NCBI RefSeq assembly: GCF_000428845.1
Contig: NZ_AUAS01000016.1
Coordinates: 1 to 64,000, forward strand
Length of the DNA: 64,000 nucleotides
Direction: 5' to 3'
Source: Dyadobacter alkalitolerans DSM 23607
GTDB taxonomy: Bacteria; Bacteroidota; Bacteroidia; Cytophagales; Spirosomataceae
Shown here: positions 33,082 to 43,014 of the stretch, piece by piece
How positions within the stretch are numbered: the first letter of the stretch is position 1
How the letters are laid out: each line of letters opens with the position of its first letter
Notes under the pieces: model-generated
Database searches by the model: none
Told to the model about the DNA's origin: nothing
The model's input: the letters and a program-made list of their open reading frames with translations, nothing else
Translations under genes and position numbers: made by a program

Positions 33082-34401
33082 TTAGTCGATTTTTTGTTTA
33101 ACAAACCATCTTTCCAGAAGCGTCACGCCCAGTACGACGCGCCCGTAACGCTCTCTGATCATCCCGCCGCCCGTGCTACCTCTTTGTCCTGCAACGAGTG
33201 CCACAGATAGAAAGTTCTGATAACCCCTACCCATCGGGAATGTAAAGCCAAGGCTTACGTTGGTATCATTCACATCACTATTTCCAATCGAATAGGGTGT
33301 TTTACCGTAACTGAACCCAACGCGGTATCTCACCAGATCAAAATAATTCAGTGAGGTGAATCTTGGAAGATATTCTGCGCCCACGTTAATGCGGCCTACA
33401 TCTTTCAAACCGTCATTGGAGTTTGTAAAGCTTCTGTATTTCGACCATTGCTGGTAGCTGAAATCCGCAGAAAGAATTAATTTGAACGGCCATTCCAAAC
33501 TTCCGCCAACCAGCAGCTGGTTAGGCGTTTTAACTCCGCCGCCAACCAGATTATCTAGCGTATCAGGACTAATCACGCTAAGCGCGTTGGAAGTTACCTC
33601 AAAAGTGGTGGTTTGATCCGCATTGATCGTTGTTCCAATGCTGTAAGAAGCACCCAGATTTAAATTGAGCTTATTTTCCTTCTTAATGGGGATCCTTAAC
33701 GCAGCGCCAGCCCGGAATGCAATATCCGAATAAGTCGTGCGGTCATTTAAACTAACTACATATTCATTGGAAAGATCGTCGCGGCGTTCTATTGCCGCCC
33801 TGTCAACCAGGGAAACCTCTGTGGCCTTGCGCACATTCCCGAAAAAATAGGAAGTTTCAAGACCGAGGCTTAAATATTTTGTAACCTGGTAAGCCGTTGT
33901 CACCGAAGCCTTATTAATGCCTCCCTTTCCCGTTGTATTGTAAATTCCTACAAACTGGGTCCCCGCAACGTCGCGAATGGAAGCATTGCTGTAATCTACA
34001 AACGTGTATGGTTTAAGGCTTACACCCAGCACCCACCGCGGGCTGATCGGAAAAGCCAGCGAAACATAAGCAAGATTGCCACCGACATTTTTTTGATTTT
34101 TCGCTCCTGAAACAATATCCTTATACTGCCCTATCAGGCCAATATCCAGGGTTGTAAACCTGTTGCGAACCCAAAGAGCGGGATTAAGATTATTGATTTG
34201 AAACCCGGTGCCTGTACTTACACCGGATTGACCCATTCCTGTATTATCAGAATAAGCATCGCCATAAAACTCTCCCATTCCCAATGAAGAGTATGGAGAA
34301 TTGCCCAAGCCTTGTGCTCTTAGCGCCGTATTGAGGTATGTACAATTCCAAATGAGTGCAATTGCAAATGTGAGTATTCTGAATCTACTGTAACGAGACA
34401 T
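33082..34401 (-). CDS. Outer membrane beta-barrel protein
   Basis: 439 residues with an N-terminal signal (FRILTFAIALIWNCTYLNTA) and a long run of amphipathic strands: GVSLKPYTFVDYSNASI, LSLGLETSYFF, NLNLGASYSIGTT and RYRVGFSYGKTPYSIGN, ending RYGRVVLGVTLLERWFVKQ. It resembles FadL-like outer membrane proteins, but I cannot place it in a named family. The start at 34401 overlaps the coaX end by 17 bases, and lptC follows after 8 bases, so coaX-OMP-lptC looks like one operon. Confidence 0.75.
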   Translation of the reverse strand: MSRYSRFRILTFAIALIWNCTYLNTALRAQGLGNSPYSSLGMGEFYGDAYSDNTGMGQSGVSTGTGFQINNLNPALWVRNRFTTLDIGLIGQYKDIVSGAKNQKNVGGNLAYVSLAFPISPRWVLGVSLKPYTFVDYSNASIRDVAGTQFVGIYNTTGKGGINKASVTTAYQVTKYLSLGLETSYFFGNVRKATEVSLVDRAAIERRDDLSNEYVVSLNDRTTYSDIAFRAGAALRIPIKKENKLNLNLGASYSIGTTINADQTTTFEVTSNALSVISPDTLDNLVGGGVKTPNQLLVGGSLEWPFKLILSADFSYQQWSKYRSFTNSNDGLKDVGRINVGAEYLPRFTSLNYFDLVRYRVGFSYGKTPYSIGNSDVNDTNVSLGFTFPMGRGYQNFLSVALVAGQRGSTGGGMIRERYGRVVLGVTLLERWFVKQKID

Positions 34402-35107
34402 TATATGTTAAAATTCTGTTCAATCCTATTAAAACCAATTCCGGCACCGCAAAGATGGGTGGTTTCAGGCTACTTTCAAAAAAAGCAGCATCACCTCCAC
34501 ATAATAGTACGCGCAAATCCGGCGATTTGTGCCGATACCTTTCAATTATTCCATGCATTTCTGCAAGAACGCCATTCATTACGCCACTTTGCATGCCGCT
34601 GTGCGTGCTTTTTCCAATCAATTCCGGATCTGAATCCGGTTCGACCAGCGGAAGTCGCTTAGTAAACGAATGCATTGCATTAAATCGCATTCTCACGCCG
34701 GGGGAAATCAGCCCGCCCTGAAACACCGCGTATTTATCAATGAGATCATACGTAATGCAAGTGCCCATATCAATAACGACCAAATCTTCCCCTGGATACA
34801 AGAAATTGGCACCGGTGGAGGCGGCAATCCGGTCTGCACCCAGGGTTTGCGGCGTATCGTAATTTTTTTTGATAGGCAATGGCGTGCTGGGTGTTAAGTC
34901 AAATATCTTCAATGACTTTCCCAGCGCATTTTCAAAGTCGGCGGCCGTGTGACTTACAGATGAAAACAGGATACTTTCCGGAGCCTGCGCCAGCACTGCT
35001 TCGATCAATTCAGTAAATGTGAGGCGCGTCGTATAGCGTATCAGTTTATCGTCTTCAAACCATCCGACCTTCGAATACGTGTTGCCCGAATCAATGACAA
35101 TGTTCAT
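34385..35107 (-). CDS. coaX: Type III pantothenate kinase
   Basis: A 240-residue protein starting MNIVIDSGNTYSKVGWF at ATG 35107 (a longer frame begins at 35137 but the first strand starts here). Conserved parts are TLGADRIAAS, VVIDMGTCITYDL with the catalytic Asp, GGLISPGVRMRFNAMH, and LLCGGDAAFF. CoaX phosphorylates pantothenate, the first step of coenzyme A synthesis; coaBC at 26798 does later steps. It heads a short leftward operon. Confidence 0.92.
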   Translation of the reverse strand: MNIVIDSGNTYSKVGWFEDDKLIRYTTRLTFTELIEAVLAQAPESILFSSVSHTAADFENALGKSLKIFDLTPSTPLPIKKNYDTPQTLGADRIAASTGANFLYPGEDLVVIDMGTCITYDLIDKYAVFQGGLISPGVRMRFNAMHSFTKRLPLVEPDSDPELIGKSTHSGMQSGVMNGVLAEMHGIIERYRHKSPDLRVLLCGGDAAFFESSLKPPIFAVPELVLIGLNRILTYNVSLQ

Positions 35108-35260
35108 AATTTTGCAAAAGTCCCACATTTGACGCACAAAAACTAGTGCTCCTAAAAACGTTCACACATGTTTTGTGCATTCATTATCAGCACTTAATGC
35201 CAGGGTTTCATAGATAAAAAGCGTGAATCGTTTATTTTTTTGTATTAAATGGGTTTTCGC

Positions 35261-35594
35261 TTTGATGTAAAGAATAATTTTTTTACCTTCGTCGCTATAA
35301 GTCCAGTATCGACTTTTAAATCCAATTCCATCTCACGATAACTCTCAACGTTGTCGAGGTTTTAAAATCTTGCCGATTTACTGTCTTTACTTCCTTTATT
35401 TAATTGCCAACTTTCAGAGTATATCTAATAAAGTTTTTCAAGTTGTAGAGTCGTCACCCGGGCTTTTACAAAAGATATTTTTAATATTAATGACCATCAC
35501 GTCACTGCGAGATATGCTTCTCGGCTTTTGTCCAAAAAAATTCAAAACCTTAATATCCAATCGGTAAAGTGCTACTTTACTTTCCCTTGTCTGT
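35261..35594 (+). promoter_or_regulatory. rho promoter and long 5' leader
   Basis: TTTG (35261-35264), a 19-base spacer and TACCTTCG (35284-35291) form a good Bacteroidota -33/-7 pair, so the rho mRNA should begin near 35297, about 298 bases before its start codon. The leader is rich in pyrimidines and holds few G (for example 35305-35400), a composition that suits Rho loading and autogenous termination. A 66-codon frame within it (35370-35567) has no family features. Confidence 0.6.
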
Positions 35595-37430
35595 ATGCCT
35601 ACAATTGATGAATTGAACATTAAGCTTTTATCAGAGCTTAAAGAAATAGCTGGCAACCTTGGTGTTGCAGATTACGCTAAACTCCCAAAAAAAGAACTTA
35701 TAAACAGAATCCTGCTTAAACAGGAACCTGCAACAGTCACAGAAGCTCCCGCAGCCGCTGAACCTGTTAACAATATAACGCCGGCAGCTCCCGCAGCACA
35801 GCCGGCTTTGGAATCGGATGGTTACGATGCCGATGAACCAAAGAAAAAAAGAGCGCGAAGACCATCTGATGCTCCTGCCGATAACATGAAGCCGGCAAAC
35901 AACAGATCGGCGAGGATGAAAAAAGACAATGCGTCGCCTTCACCTGCTCCCCTATTTGACACTTCCCTGAGAAATCAGCGCCCTGAAAATAATGACAGGC
36001 CCAAAAATCTGGACATTCGTGAAGAAGCCGATTCGGATAATGATACATTAAATGATCTGGGAAAAGAAGAAGCGGTAAGCCAGCCGGAAGCTGCTGCGCC
36101 TGTAACAGAAGAAGTGGTTCAGGAAAAGACAGAAACCAGCGCGGACGAAAATACACCTGCCGCAAAAGAAGAGAGACAAAACCGCCAGCCAAATCAGCAG
36201 AATCAGCCTAACGATTCCAGCGAACGCCAGCCGCAACAACCGCAGCAGCCTGCACACCGCGACGATCCATCGTCTAAAATCAAACGCAACTACAATAACT
36301 ATGTAAGAGAGTTTGACGGGTTGATCGTTAATGAGGGCGTACTAGAAATTATGCAGGATGGCGGCTATGGCTTCCTGCGCTCAGCAGACTACAACTATCT
36401 GGCTAGCCCGGATGATATATATGTATCGCCTTCTCAGATTAAACTTTTCGGCCTGAAAACCGGTGATACGGTTAGAGGACAGATTCGCCCGCCGAAAGAA
36501 GGTGAAAAATACTTTGCATTGCTCCGTGTTGAGACTGTTAATGGTAAAACAACCGAGGAAATCAGGGACCGTATTCCTTTTGAATATCTTACACCCCTTT
36601 TCCCGGATGAATGCCTGAAATTAAGCTCCCGCCCGGATCAATATTCTACAAGGATCCTGGATCTTTTCGCTCCTATCGGAAAAGGACAGCGTGGAATGAT
36701 CGTTGCACAGCCAAAAACGGGTAAAACTGTTTTGCTAAAAGAAATTGCAAATGCCATCACGCGTAACCACCCTGAGGTGTTTCTTCTGATCCTTTTGATC
36801 GACGAACGTCCGGAAGAGGTTACCGATATGCAGCGCAGCGTAAGAGCTGAGGTGATTGCATCTACATTTGATGAGCAGGCAGACCGTCACGTAAAAGTGG
36901 CCAGCATTGTTTTAGAAAAAGCCAAAAGAATGGTTGAATGCGGCCATGATGTGGTGATTCTGCTGGATTCGATCACGCGTCTTGCACGTGCTTATAACAC
37001 GGTGGTTCCTTCATCCGGTAAGATTCTTTCGGGTGGTGTGGATGCCAATGCGTTGCACAAGCCAAAGAGATTCTTCGGAGCGGCAAGAAATGTAGAACAC
37101 GGCGGATCGCTGACCATTATTGCCACTGCATTGATCGATACAGGCTCTAAAATGGACGAAGTTATCTTTGAAGAATTCAAGGGAACGGGTAACATGGAAT
37201 TGCAGCTGGACCGCAAGCTTTCCAACAAGCGTGTATTCCCTGCTATTGATGTTATGGCTTCCGGAACGCGCCGCGAGGATTTGCTTCTGGATAAAGAAAC
37301 ACTGAAAAAAGTGTGGATCTTGAGAAAACATATGTCGGATATGAATGCAATGGAATCCATGGACTTCCTGCTTGAACATATGAAGGGCACAAGAAGCAAT
37401 GAAGAATTCCTGATCTCTATGAACCGCTAA
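35595..37430 (+). CDS. rho: Transcription termination factor Rho with large disordered insertion
   Basis: 611 residues against about 420 in E. coli. Residues 1-48 form the N-terminal helical part ([20 protein letters not shown]). About 50-225 is a low-complexity insert rich in Ala, Pro, Glu, Gln and Asn ([13 protein letters not shown]). The core follows: [23 protein letters not shown] RNA-binding part, Walker [32 protein letters not shown] and [19 protein letters not shown]. In Bacteroides such an insert has been reported to affect Rho condensation and termination; here that is inference. Confidence 0.93.
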   Translation: MPTIDELNIKLLSELKEIAGNLGVADYAKLPKKELINRILLKQEPATVTEAPAAAEPVNNITPAAPAAQPALESDGYDADEPKKKRARRPSDAPADNMKPANNRSARMKKDNASPSPAPLFDTSLRNQRPENNDRPKNLDIREEADSDNDTLNDLGKEEAVSQPEAAAPVTEEVVQEKTETSADENTPAAKEERQNRQPNQQNQPNDSSERQPQQPQQPAHRDDPSSKIKRNYNNYVREFDGLIVNEGVLEIMQDGGYGFLRSADYNYLASPDDIYVSPSQIKLFGLKTGDTVRGQIRPPKEGEKYFALLRVETVNGKTTEEIRDRIPFEYLTPLFPDECLKLSSRPDQYSTRILDLFAPIGKGQRGMIVAQPKTGKTVLLKEIANAITRNHPEVFLLILLIDERPEEVTDMQRSVRAEVIASTFDEQADRHVKVASIVLEKAKRMVECGHDVVILLDSITRLARAYNTVVPSSGKILSGGVDANALHKPKRFFGAARNVEHGGSLTIIATALIDTGSKMDEVIFEEFKGTGNMELQLDRKLSNKRVFPAIDVMASGTRREDLLLDKETLKKVWILRKHMSDMNAMESMDFLLEHMKGTRSNEEFLISMNR

Positions 37431-37442
37431 GCAATCCGGCCC

Positions 37443-37697
37443 ATGGAAGATTTGAAGATTATAGAAGGCATCGGACCTAAGATTGAAGAATTGCTCAATC
37501 GGGAGGGCATTCATACCATTGAACAGCTCGCCGACACTTCCATTATCAGGTTAGCAGCCGTTTTGAAAAAAGCAGGACCCAGGTTTCAGATCCAAAATCC
37601 TACATCCTGGCCAAAACAAGCATTGCTTGCCAAAGACCAGAAATGGGACGAGTTAGAACAACTGAAAAGGTTGATAATGTCAAATAAAGAATTCTGA
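37443..37697 (+). CDS. Small helix-hairpin-helix protein
   Basis: 84 residues: LKIIEGIGPKIEELLNREGI is a helix-hairpin-helix (GxGxK type) which usually contacts DNA backbone or RNA; TIEQLADTSIIRLAAVLKKA continues with a second helical unit, and WPKQALLAKDQKWDELEQL ends it. The gene starts 12 bases after rho, so it is probably part of the rho transcript. The role is unknown; similar HhH modules occur at the ends of some ribosomal and repair proteins. Confidence 0.75.
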   Translation: MEDLKIIEGIGPKIEELLNREGIHTIEQLADTSIIRLAAVLKKAGPRFQIQNPTSWPKQALLAKDQKWDELEQLKRLIMSNKEF

Positions 37698-37712
37698 CAC
37701 CAAATAGAAGCT

Positions 37713-37750
37713 AAAAAGCCCGCCTACTGCGAAGTAAGCGGGCTTTTTTA
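37713..37750 (+). terminator. Bidirectional Rho-independent terminator between rho and htpG
   Basis: GCCCGC (37718-37723) pairs with GCGGGC (37738-37743), with TACT/AGTA extending the stem inside, and A and T runs on the two sides. It can end both the rho transcript and the convergent htpG transcript. Confidence 0.85.
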
Positions 37751-37753
37751 TGA

Positions 37754-37783
37754 CTTACCAAGCCTTTTTGCAGACTTGGTAAG
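37754..37783 (-). terminator. Hairpin in the htpG 3' region
   Basis: Perfect 9-bp stem, CTTACCAAG (37754-37762) and CTTGGTAAG (37775-37783), with a 12-base loop, between the htpG stop and the main terminator. No T run follows directly on the minus strand, so it may protect the mRNA end more than terminate. Confidence 0.45.
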
Positions 37784-37795
37784 GTTGATGACAGT

Positions 37796-39634
37796 CTACA
37801 AAGTCGAAACTGTGCGTTGAATGAACTGAGTAAGATCGCTTCCTGAAAGCAGACCTTGTGAAAGCAATGCAAGGTCAAACACCTGCTTTGCCAGAGCCTT
37901 TTGTGCTTCTTCATTTTCAGCTTGCAGCACGCGGCTGATCACCGGGTGATTAGCATTCAGTGAAACAGTATACATCAAAGGCATATCGCCAAACATAGAA
38001 CGCTGCCCCGAAGTAGCCTGCATATCAGTCATACGGCGCATAAATTCGGGAAAAGTGATCACCACTGGCAGCTCGTCCACCGGCATGGCCTCTACCTGAA
38101 CATGCGCGCTTTTGCTCCCTGCTACTTCTTCAAAAATCTTTTTGACTTTATCCTGATCATCGCTTGAAAGGATGCTTTCCAGGGTCACATCTTTTTCGAC
38201 CAGTTTGTCAAGCGTATCGGCATCCACGCGTTTCACATTCACTTTTTCAAGTTTCTGTTCAAGGGTGTTAATAAAGTGCGAATCAATGATCGTGGTGAAT
38301 GTCAGCACGTCATAGCTGCGCTTTTTCGCAGACTGGATGAATGCATCCTGCTTTTTCTCGTCGGTCGTATAAAGCCAAACCTGTGTGTCGTTCTTGTCGG
38401 TCTGATTGCCTTTTACGTGCTCGCGGTATTCTTCGAAAGTAAAGAATTTGCCTTCTGTATTTTTTACCAGACAGAAATCCTTGGCTTTTTCATAGAATTT
38501 GTCATCGCTGATAATTCCGTATTTTACAAAAAGGCCGATATCATCAAATTTTTTCTCAAAGCCTTCACGGTCATTTTTGAAAATCTCCGAAAGTTTATCT
38601 GCTACTTTACGCGTGATATAACCATTGATTTTCTTCACATTACCATCGGCTTGCAGGTAACTTCTTGAAACGTTCAAAGGAATATCCGGCGAGTCGATCA
38701 CCCCGTGCAACAGTTGAAGGAAATCGGGAACAATGTCTTTTACCTCATCGGTAATGAAGACCTGGCGGCTGTAAAGCTGAATTTTTTCGCGCTGACCCTG
38801 GAAATCGTTTTTCAGTTTTGGGAAATACAAAACGCCCGTCAGATTGAAGGGATAATCCACATTCAAATGGATCCAGAAAAGCGGATCTTCGCTGAATGGA
38901 TAAAGCTCCTTGTAGAACGCCAGATAATCCTCGTCTTTCAGATCAGACGGATTTTTTGTCCAGATCGGGTTTGGATTATTGATGATCTTTTCTTCAAATT
39001 CGATCTCGATTGGCAGGAATTTGCCATATTTTTCAAGAATGCCACGCAGACGGTGCTCATCGAGGAATTCCTCGGAATCAGCGGCAATGTGCAGAATAAT
39101 GTCCGAACCGCGCTCTGCTTTTTCAGCCGGGCCCAGTTCGAATTCCGTAGAACCGTCACATTCCCAGCGAACCGCTTCGGAGCCTTCTTTGTAAGATTTT
39201 GTTATAATCTCTACATTTTCGGCAACCATGTAGGCTGAGTAGAAACCCAGACCAAAGTGACCGATAATGCCTTTGTCACCTTTTCCATCCTCCCCTTTGT
39301 CTTTGTATTTTTCTACAAATTCAGTGGCGCCGGAAAATGCGATCTGGTTAATATATTTTTTGATCTCATCAGCAGTCATACCAATCCCATTATCGCTGAT
39401 GGTGATGGTTTTAGCCTCTTTATCAAGCTTTACAACCACTTTCAGCTCACCCAGCTCGCCATTGAACTCGCCATAGGAGGCCAGTTTTTTGATTTTCTGA
39501 GAAGCGTCGACTGCATTGGATACTAATTCACGTAAGAAGATTTCGTGGTCCGAATAAAGGAATTTTTTGATAATCGGAAATATGTTCTCGGTATGAATGC
39601 TGAGGTATCCTTTTTCCTGAATCACTGATTCCAT
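37796..39634 (-). CDS. htpG: Chaperone protein HtpG (Hsp90)
   Basis: 612 residues starting MESVIQEKGYLSIHTEN at ATG 39634; a longer frame to 39778 has no similarity. The GHKL ATP pocket is complete: FLRELVSNAVDA, ISDNGIGMTADE, GHFGLGFYSAYMVAE; the middle domain has GVIDSPDIPLNVSRSYLQ. HtpG folds and remodels client proteins with ATP. The C-terminal dimer part ends FIQRTVSTL. Length is usual for the family. Confidence 0.94.
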   Translation of the reverse strand: MESVIQEKGYLSIHTENIFPIIKKFLYSDHEIFLRELVSNAVDASQKIKKLASYGEFNGELGELKVVVKLDKEAKTITISDNGIGMTADEIKKYINQIAFSGATEFVEKYKDKGEDGKGDKGIIGHFGLGFYSAYMVAENVEIITKSYKEGSEAVRWECDGSTEFELGPAEKAERGSDIILHIAADSEEFLDEHRLRGILEKYGKFLPIEIEFEEKIINNPNPIWTKNPSDLKDEDYLAFYKELYPFSEDPLFWIHLNVDYPFNLTGVLYFPKLKNDFQGQREKIQLYSRQVFITDEVKDIVPDFLQLLHGVIDSPDIPLNVSRSYLQADGNVKKINGYITRKVADKLSEIFKNDREGFEKKFDDIGLFVKYGIISDDKFYEKAKDFCLVKNTEGKFFTFEEYREHVKGNQTDKNDTQVWLYTTDEKKQDAFIQSAKKRSYDVLTFTTIIDSHFINTLEQKLEKVNVKRVDADTLDKLVEKDVTLESILSSDDQDKVKKIFEEVAGSKSAHVQVEAMPVDELPVVITFPEFMRRMTDMQATSGQRSMFGDMPLMYTVSLNANHPVISRVLQAENEEAQKALAKQVFDLALLSQGLLSGSDLTQFIQRTVSTL

Positions 39635-39876
39635 AGTTATGCCGTTTTTGTTTATAATATTGAAGAAATTGTTTTTTCTGCTCTGCAATACCGAATCCAA
39701 ATATGCGTTCCAAATACAATTAAATCGCAGGTCGGCTGACAGATTGTCAGGATTGCTGAAATCAACCTCATTAATCAATCGGTTGGTAACTGACTAGCTT
39801 TTTTGTTAATATTGCGAACGGTAACCAACTCAACTAAAATTATTCAAACAGTTCATTCAGAACACCAATTAGTAAC

Positions 39877-40428
39877 ATGAATCTTATTAAAAAACTCTTC
39901 GCAGGCGTATTCTTATTGAGCGCAGTATCAGCTTGCACCACAATGAATTCCGTCCCTCTCTCTAATTATACAGTGTTTACGGAAGATCTTCGCCGCGACC
40001 TGGAAGCAGCCAACATTGAAATCGCCAAGGTTCAGTTTTTCAACGACAAGGCAATCAACATTCGCCGTGAGGTTTCTGATCCTAATGACATTAAAGTAAA
40101 TCCCGAAGGGCAGATCACGATGAGCAATGGTAAGAGCATTCAAACCATTAATGTGCTGCCCTTTACGCCAGGTGTAGCTTTGAGCTCAGACAACGGTGTT
40201 ATCCATGTTTCCTGGGATGATACCCAGCAAGATACCAAAGGGATGAAGTTCAATTTGAGCGGCCAGAATTATTTCCTGGATGTGCTGCCCAACAATAAGT
40301 TTGAATATAAAGAAAGGACATTTGATCTGCAAGGCGGAAATGGCGCCCGGTTATTCGTAAAGAAAGACCTTTTGAAGCAGGTTAAAAATTCAAGAGAAAC
40401 ACTAAAAGGCCGTAAAGTTGGTCAGTAA
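39877..40428 (+). CDS. Hypothetical lipoprotein
   Basis: 183 residues with a clear lipobox (FLLSAVSAC, Cys at about residue 20), then a beta-rich mature part: SNYTVFTEDLRRDLEAANIE, LPFTPGVALSSDNGVIHVSW and GMKFNLSGQNYFLDVLPNNK. Not recognised as a named family. It stands alone with a strong terminator after it. Confidence 0.65.
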   Translation: MNLIKKLFAGVFLLSAVSACTTMNSVPLSNYTVFTEDLRRDLEAANIEIAKVQFFNDKAINIRREVSDPNDIKVNPEGQITMSNGKSIQTINVLPFTPGVALSSDNGVIHVSWDDTQQDTKGMKFNLSGQNYFLDVLPNNKFEYKERTFDLQGGNGARLFVKKDLLKQVKNSRETLKGRKVGQ

Positions 40429-40440
40429 AGCAATTTAAGA

Positions 40441-40482
40441 TAAACGAAAAAAGGTCAGAAAATCCTGACCTTTTTTCGTTTA
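40441..40482 (+). terminator. Rho-independent terminator
   Basis: 18-bp perfect stem, 40441-40458 with 40465-40482, loop of six, with six T in the right arm and six A in the left. It serves the lipoprotein gene and, read on the other strand, the convergent gene ending at 40492. Confidence 0.88.
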
Positions 40483-40491
40483 TAGTCTTTA

Positions 40492-41193
40492 TTAGTTAAG
40501 ATTAAAATATTGGTTTTTCTGCCCCGAAATCTTGGGCTTGTTGACAATGGACGAGTTCTGGATCAGCACCAGCAACATAAGCCCGATAACAACGGCGAGG
40601 GCGATTTGCAGAAATGAAATAATGCCAAAGCTGGCAATGTCACTTTTGGATTCCTTCATCAGATCCTTTCCAATGCTGGACTGAATGTTTGTCAGTTCGT
40701 TGAGATTGGTAATGGTGTTTTTGAACGTGTTGGCTCCCGCGCCAGCGAAAAGTTGCTTACCTTCTTCCTGGGCGCCTGCATTATACAAACCAAGAATAGA
40801 CTTTTCAACAGCCGTGTATCTGTGCACTTCGTTCTTAAATGCAATGAGACTTTTTGCCTCTTCATCAACCAGATACGTTTGCTCGAAAGCTTTGATCAGC
40901 GAGTCAATGTTCTTGTTGTGCGTGCTTAACTGCGCGCGGATCTCGTTTTTGTTTCCTGTCCCATTGGTCAGTAAATACTCTTCCAGTAAAAGCCGCTTTC
41001 CATACAGGTTTTCTGTCAGATAAATGATGGTTGTTGCAGGGATCAGCCGGTCCTGGTAAATGGATGAAAAGGACTTGTCAATGCCATCCATATTGCGCCT
41101 GGACAGCAATGTGGCCAATATAATAACTGCCATAATGCCTCCAAGAAGCATTGCAGCTTTCAGTTTTTGTTGAATTACAAAAGACCATTTCAT
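40492..41193 (-). CDS. Membrane protein with four-helix-bundle sensory domain (MCP-type)
   Basis: 233 residues starting MKWSFVIQQKLKAAMLLGG at ATG 41193. One N-terminal membrane helix (LLGGIMAVIILATLL), an extracytoplasmic helical bundle of about 150 residues like the 4HB domain of chemoreceptors (RLIPATTIIYLTENLYGKRL, LGLYNAGAQEEGKQLF), and a second membrane helix (ISFLQIALAVVIGLMLLVL). It has no signalling domain, only a 20-residue tail, so it senses without a known output. The longer frame to 41238 is less likely. Confidence 0.75.
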   Translation of the reverse strand: MKWSFVIQQKLKAAMLLGGIMAVIILATLLSRRNMDGIDKSFSSIYQDRLIPATTIIYLTENLYGKRLLLEEYLLTNGTGNKNEIRAQLSTHNKNIDSLIKAFEQTYLVDEEAKSLIAFKNEVHRYTAVEKSILGLYNAGAQEEGKQLFAGAGANTFKNTITNLNELTNIQSSIGKDLMKESKSDIASFGIISFLQIALAVVIGLMLLVLIQNSSIVNKPKISGQKNQYFNLN

Positions 41194-41398
41194 GAAATAG
41201 CATTTAAAATTGTAAATCCCGCGATCCGTATCCAGCATTAAAAAAATGCTAAAACTCCTCTGTATAATAACGTTTTATTCACCACAAATATATCGTCAAT
41301 ATAACTAATAATAAGAGATAAACAGGGAAATGTGCGTTCATTCCAGAATCGTGGTATAATTTTGTTAGATTGATTATTTTAAAAACACTCAGCCGTTC

Positions 41399-42133
41399 AT
41401 GAATGAAGTTGCCATTGATTTCAGTAAGGTTCATCAGATCCAGGTTTTTGGAATTACCATTTTAGAACCTTCCACTGTAATCTCCAGTCTGATGATGACT
41501 GTGATCTGCATATATGCATTTGTCCATCTTGGGAAATTGGGAAGGGCGCACAGAATGTATAAACAAATCCAATATTTTTTCTTTTTCATGGGCATTGCCA
41601 CTGCGATCGGCGGTGTGCTAGGGCATGGATTTCTGTATTTAACGGGTCAGCCTGGCAAAATTCCCGGCTGGTTTGCCAGCATGATTGCCGTAGCGCTCTT
41701 TGAACGCGCAGCGATCTGGCACATCAAACCTCTGCTCCAAAAGCGCAGCGGCTTAATCCTGGGCTGGTTGAACTATGTGGAGCTGGTCGTGTTTTTTGCG
41801 CTGACTTTCATCACACTCAACTTTGTCGTTGTCGAAATTCACGCATTTTACGGCCTTTTCCTGATGCTATTTTTGATTGAGATTTATGTTTACAGACAGC
41901 GTAAAGATCCGGGAAGCGTTAATATATTCATTGCAACAGCATTAGGCGCTGTTTCTGCCGGGTTACATGCGCTCAAATTCAGTTTTGGGCCCTGGTTTAA
42001 TTACAATGACATCAGTCACATTAGCATGGGCGCATCCATCTGGTTTTATTACCAGGGAGCAAGGCATATGATCTATTATGGAGAAGAAATGATCAAGCCC
42101 GAAGAAATACTTGAAAGCGAGAGCGGAAGCTAA
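41399..42133 (+). CDS. Multi-pass membrane protein, unrecognised
   Basis: 244 residues with about seven hydrophobic helices: STVISSLMMTVICIYAFVHL, QYFFFFMGIATAIGGVLGHG, LNYVELVVFFALTFITLNFV, YGLFLMLFLIEIYVY and more; His residues occur in several helices. Size and topology recall the integral DUF6962-like membrane proteins, but I make no functional claim. A bidirectional terminator follows. Confidence 0.65.
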   Translation: MNEVAIDFSKVHQIQVFGITILEPSTVISSLMMTVICIYAFVHLGKLGRAHRMYKQIQYFFFFMGIATAIGGVLGHGFLYLTGQPGKIPGWFASMIAVALFERAAIWHIKPLLQKRSGLILGWLNYVELVVFFALTFITLNFVVVEIHAFYGLFLMLFLIEIYVYRQRKDPGSVNIFIATALGAVSAGLHALKFSFGPWFNYNDISHISMGASIWFYYQGARHMIYYGEEMIKPEEILESESGS

Positions 42134-42156
42134 TTTTGATAACAGCATTTGATAAC

Positions 42157-42197
42157 AAAAAAATAGGATGCCGCTTGATGCGACATCCTATTTTTTT
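42157..42197. terminator. Bidirectional Rho-independent terminator
   Basis: 14-bp stem, 42157-42170 with 42184-42197, loop with an inner CGC/GCG, A7 and T7 runs. It separates the membrane protein gene and the convergent peroxiredoxin gene. Confidence 0.88.
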
Positions 42198-42210
42198 GAG
42201 CCAGGCTCGC

Positions 42211-42846
42211 TTACTTATTTGGCTGCGGCGTATAACGCAGGTAAGGCTTAACAATGTTGAGACCCTTGGTAAATTTCTTTTCCGCATCCTCTGTGCTCAC
42301 GGCCGGAACCACGATCACATCATCGCCATCTTTCCAGTCAGCAGGCGTTGCCACGCTGTAATTGGCAGTCAGTTGAAGGGAGTCAACGACGCGCAGAATT
42401 TCATTGAAATTACGGCCTGTGGAAGCTGGGTAAGTCAGTGTAAGCTTGATTTTCTTATCAGGCCCAATGATGAAAACAGATCTAACTGTAGATTTCTCAC
42501 TTGCATTGGGGTGGATCATATCGTAAAGTTCTGCAACCTTGCGGCCCTCATCGGCAATGATCGGGAAATTGACCTCTGTATTGTTAACCTCGTTAATGTC
42601 GGGAATCCAGCGATTGTGTGAATCAATGTCGTCAACGCTTACGGCAAGCACTTTTACATTACGTTTTTGAAATTCACCTTGCAAAAGAGCCGTCTTGCCA
42701 AGTTCTGTGGTGCAAACCGGCGTAAAGTCAGCAGGGTGAGAAAATAGCAATCCCCAGCTGTCTCCTAACCATTCGTGAAACTTAATTTGGCCTTGTGTGG
42801 TGTTTGCCTCAAAATCAGGGGCAATATCTCCTAGTCGAAGTGACAT
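42211..42846 (-). CDS. Peroxiredoxin, Prx6 (1-Cys) type
   Basis: 211 residues: LRLGDIAPDFEANTTQGQ, then the peroxidatic site HPADFTPVCTTELG with the PxxxT/C motif, and the long C-terminal domain (PADWKDGDDVIVVPAVSTED) that marks the Prx6 class. Reduces hydrogen peroxide and organic peroxides. The frame is complete. It is a single gene with no obvious partner. Confidence 0.9.
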   Translation of the reverse strand: MSLRLGDIAPDFEANTTQGQIKFHEWLGDSWGLLFSHPADFTPVCTTELGKTALLQGEFQKRNVKVLAVSVDDIDSHNRWIPDINEVNNTEVNFPIIADEGRKVAELYDMIHPNASEKSTVRSVFIIGPDKKIKLTLTYPASTGRNFNEILRVVDSLQLTANYSVATPADWKDGDDVIVVPAVSTEDAEKKFTKGLNIVKPYLRYTPQPNK

Positions 42847-43014
42847 GATGTATAATGATTTAAGTGGACGATATAATCTATTAATATGATAGAGTTAACG
42901 CAAATTTAAATAATAAGTTTCAAAAAAGTGTTTCTCTGTTTGGGATGGTTTTTGTTTAATTTGAACTATAAACAACGTTTTTGTTTTCTCCAATAAAGAT
43001 CCACTGCTATTGCC

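Noticed and set aside
35370-35567. 66-codon frame in the rho leader
   Set aside because: No recognisable family and pyrimidine-rich composition that fits a leader; it might be a leader peptide but nothing supports translation.
38276-39526. Long open frames on the plus strand within htpG (130, 177 and 89 codons)
   Set aside because: They run antisense to a clearly conserved Hsp90 gene, have no family features, and are explained by the codon use of htpG.
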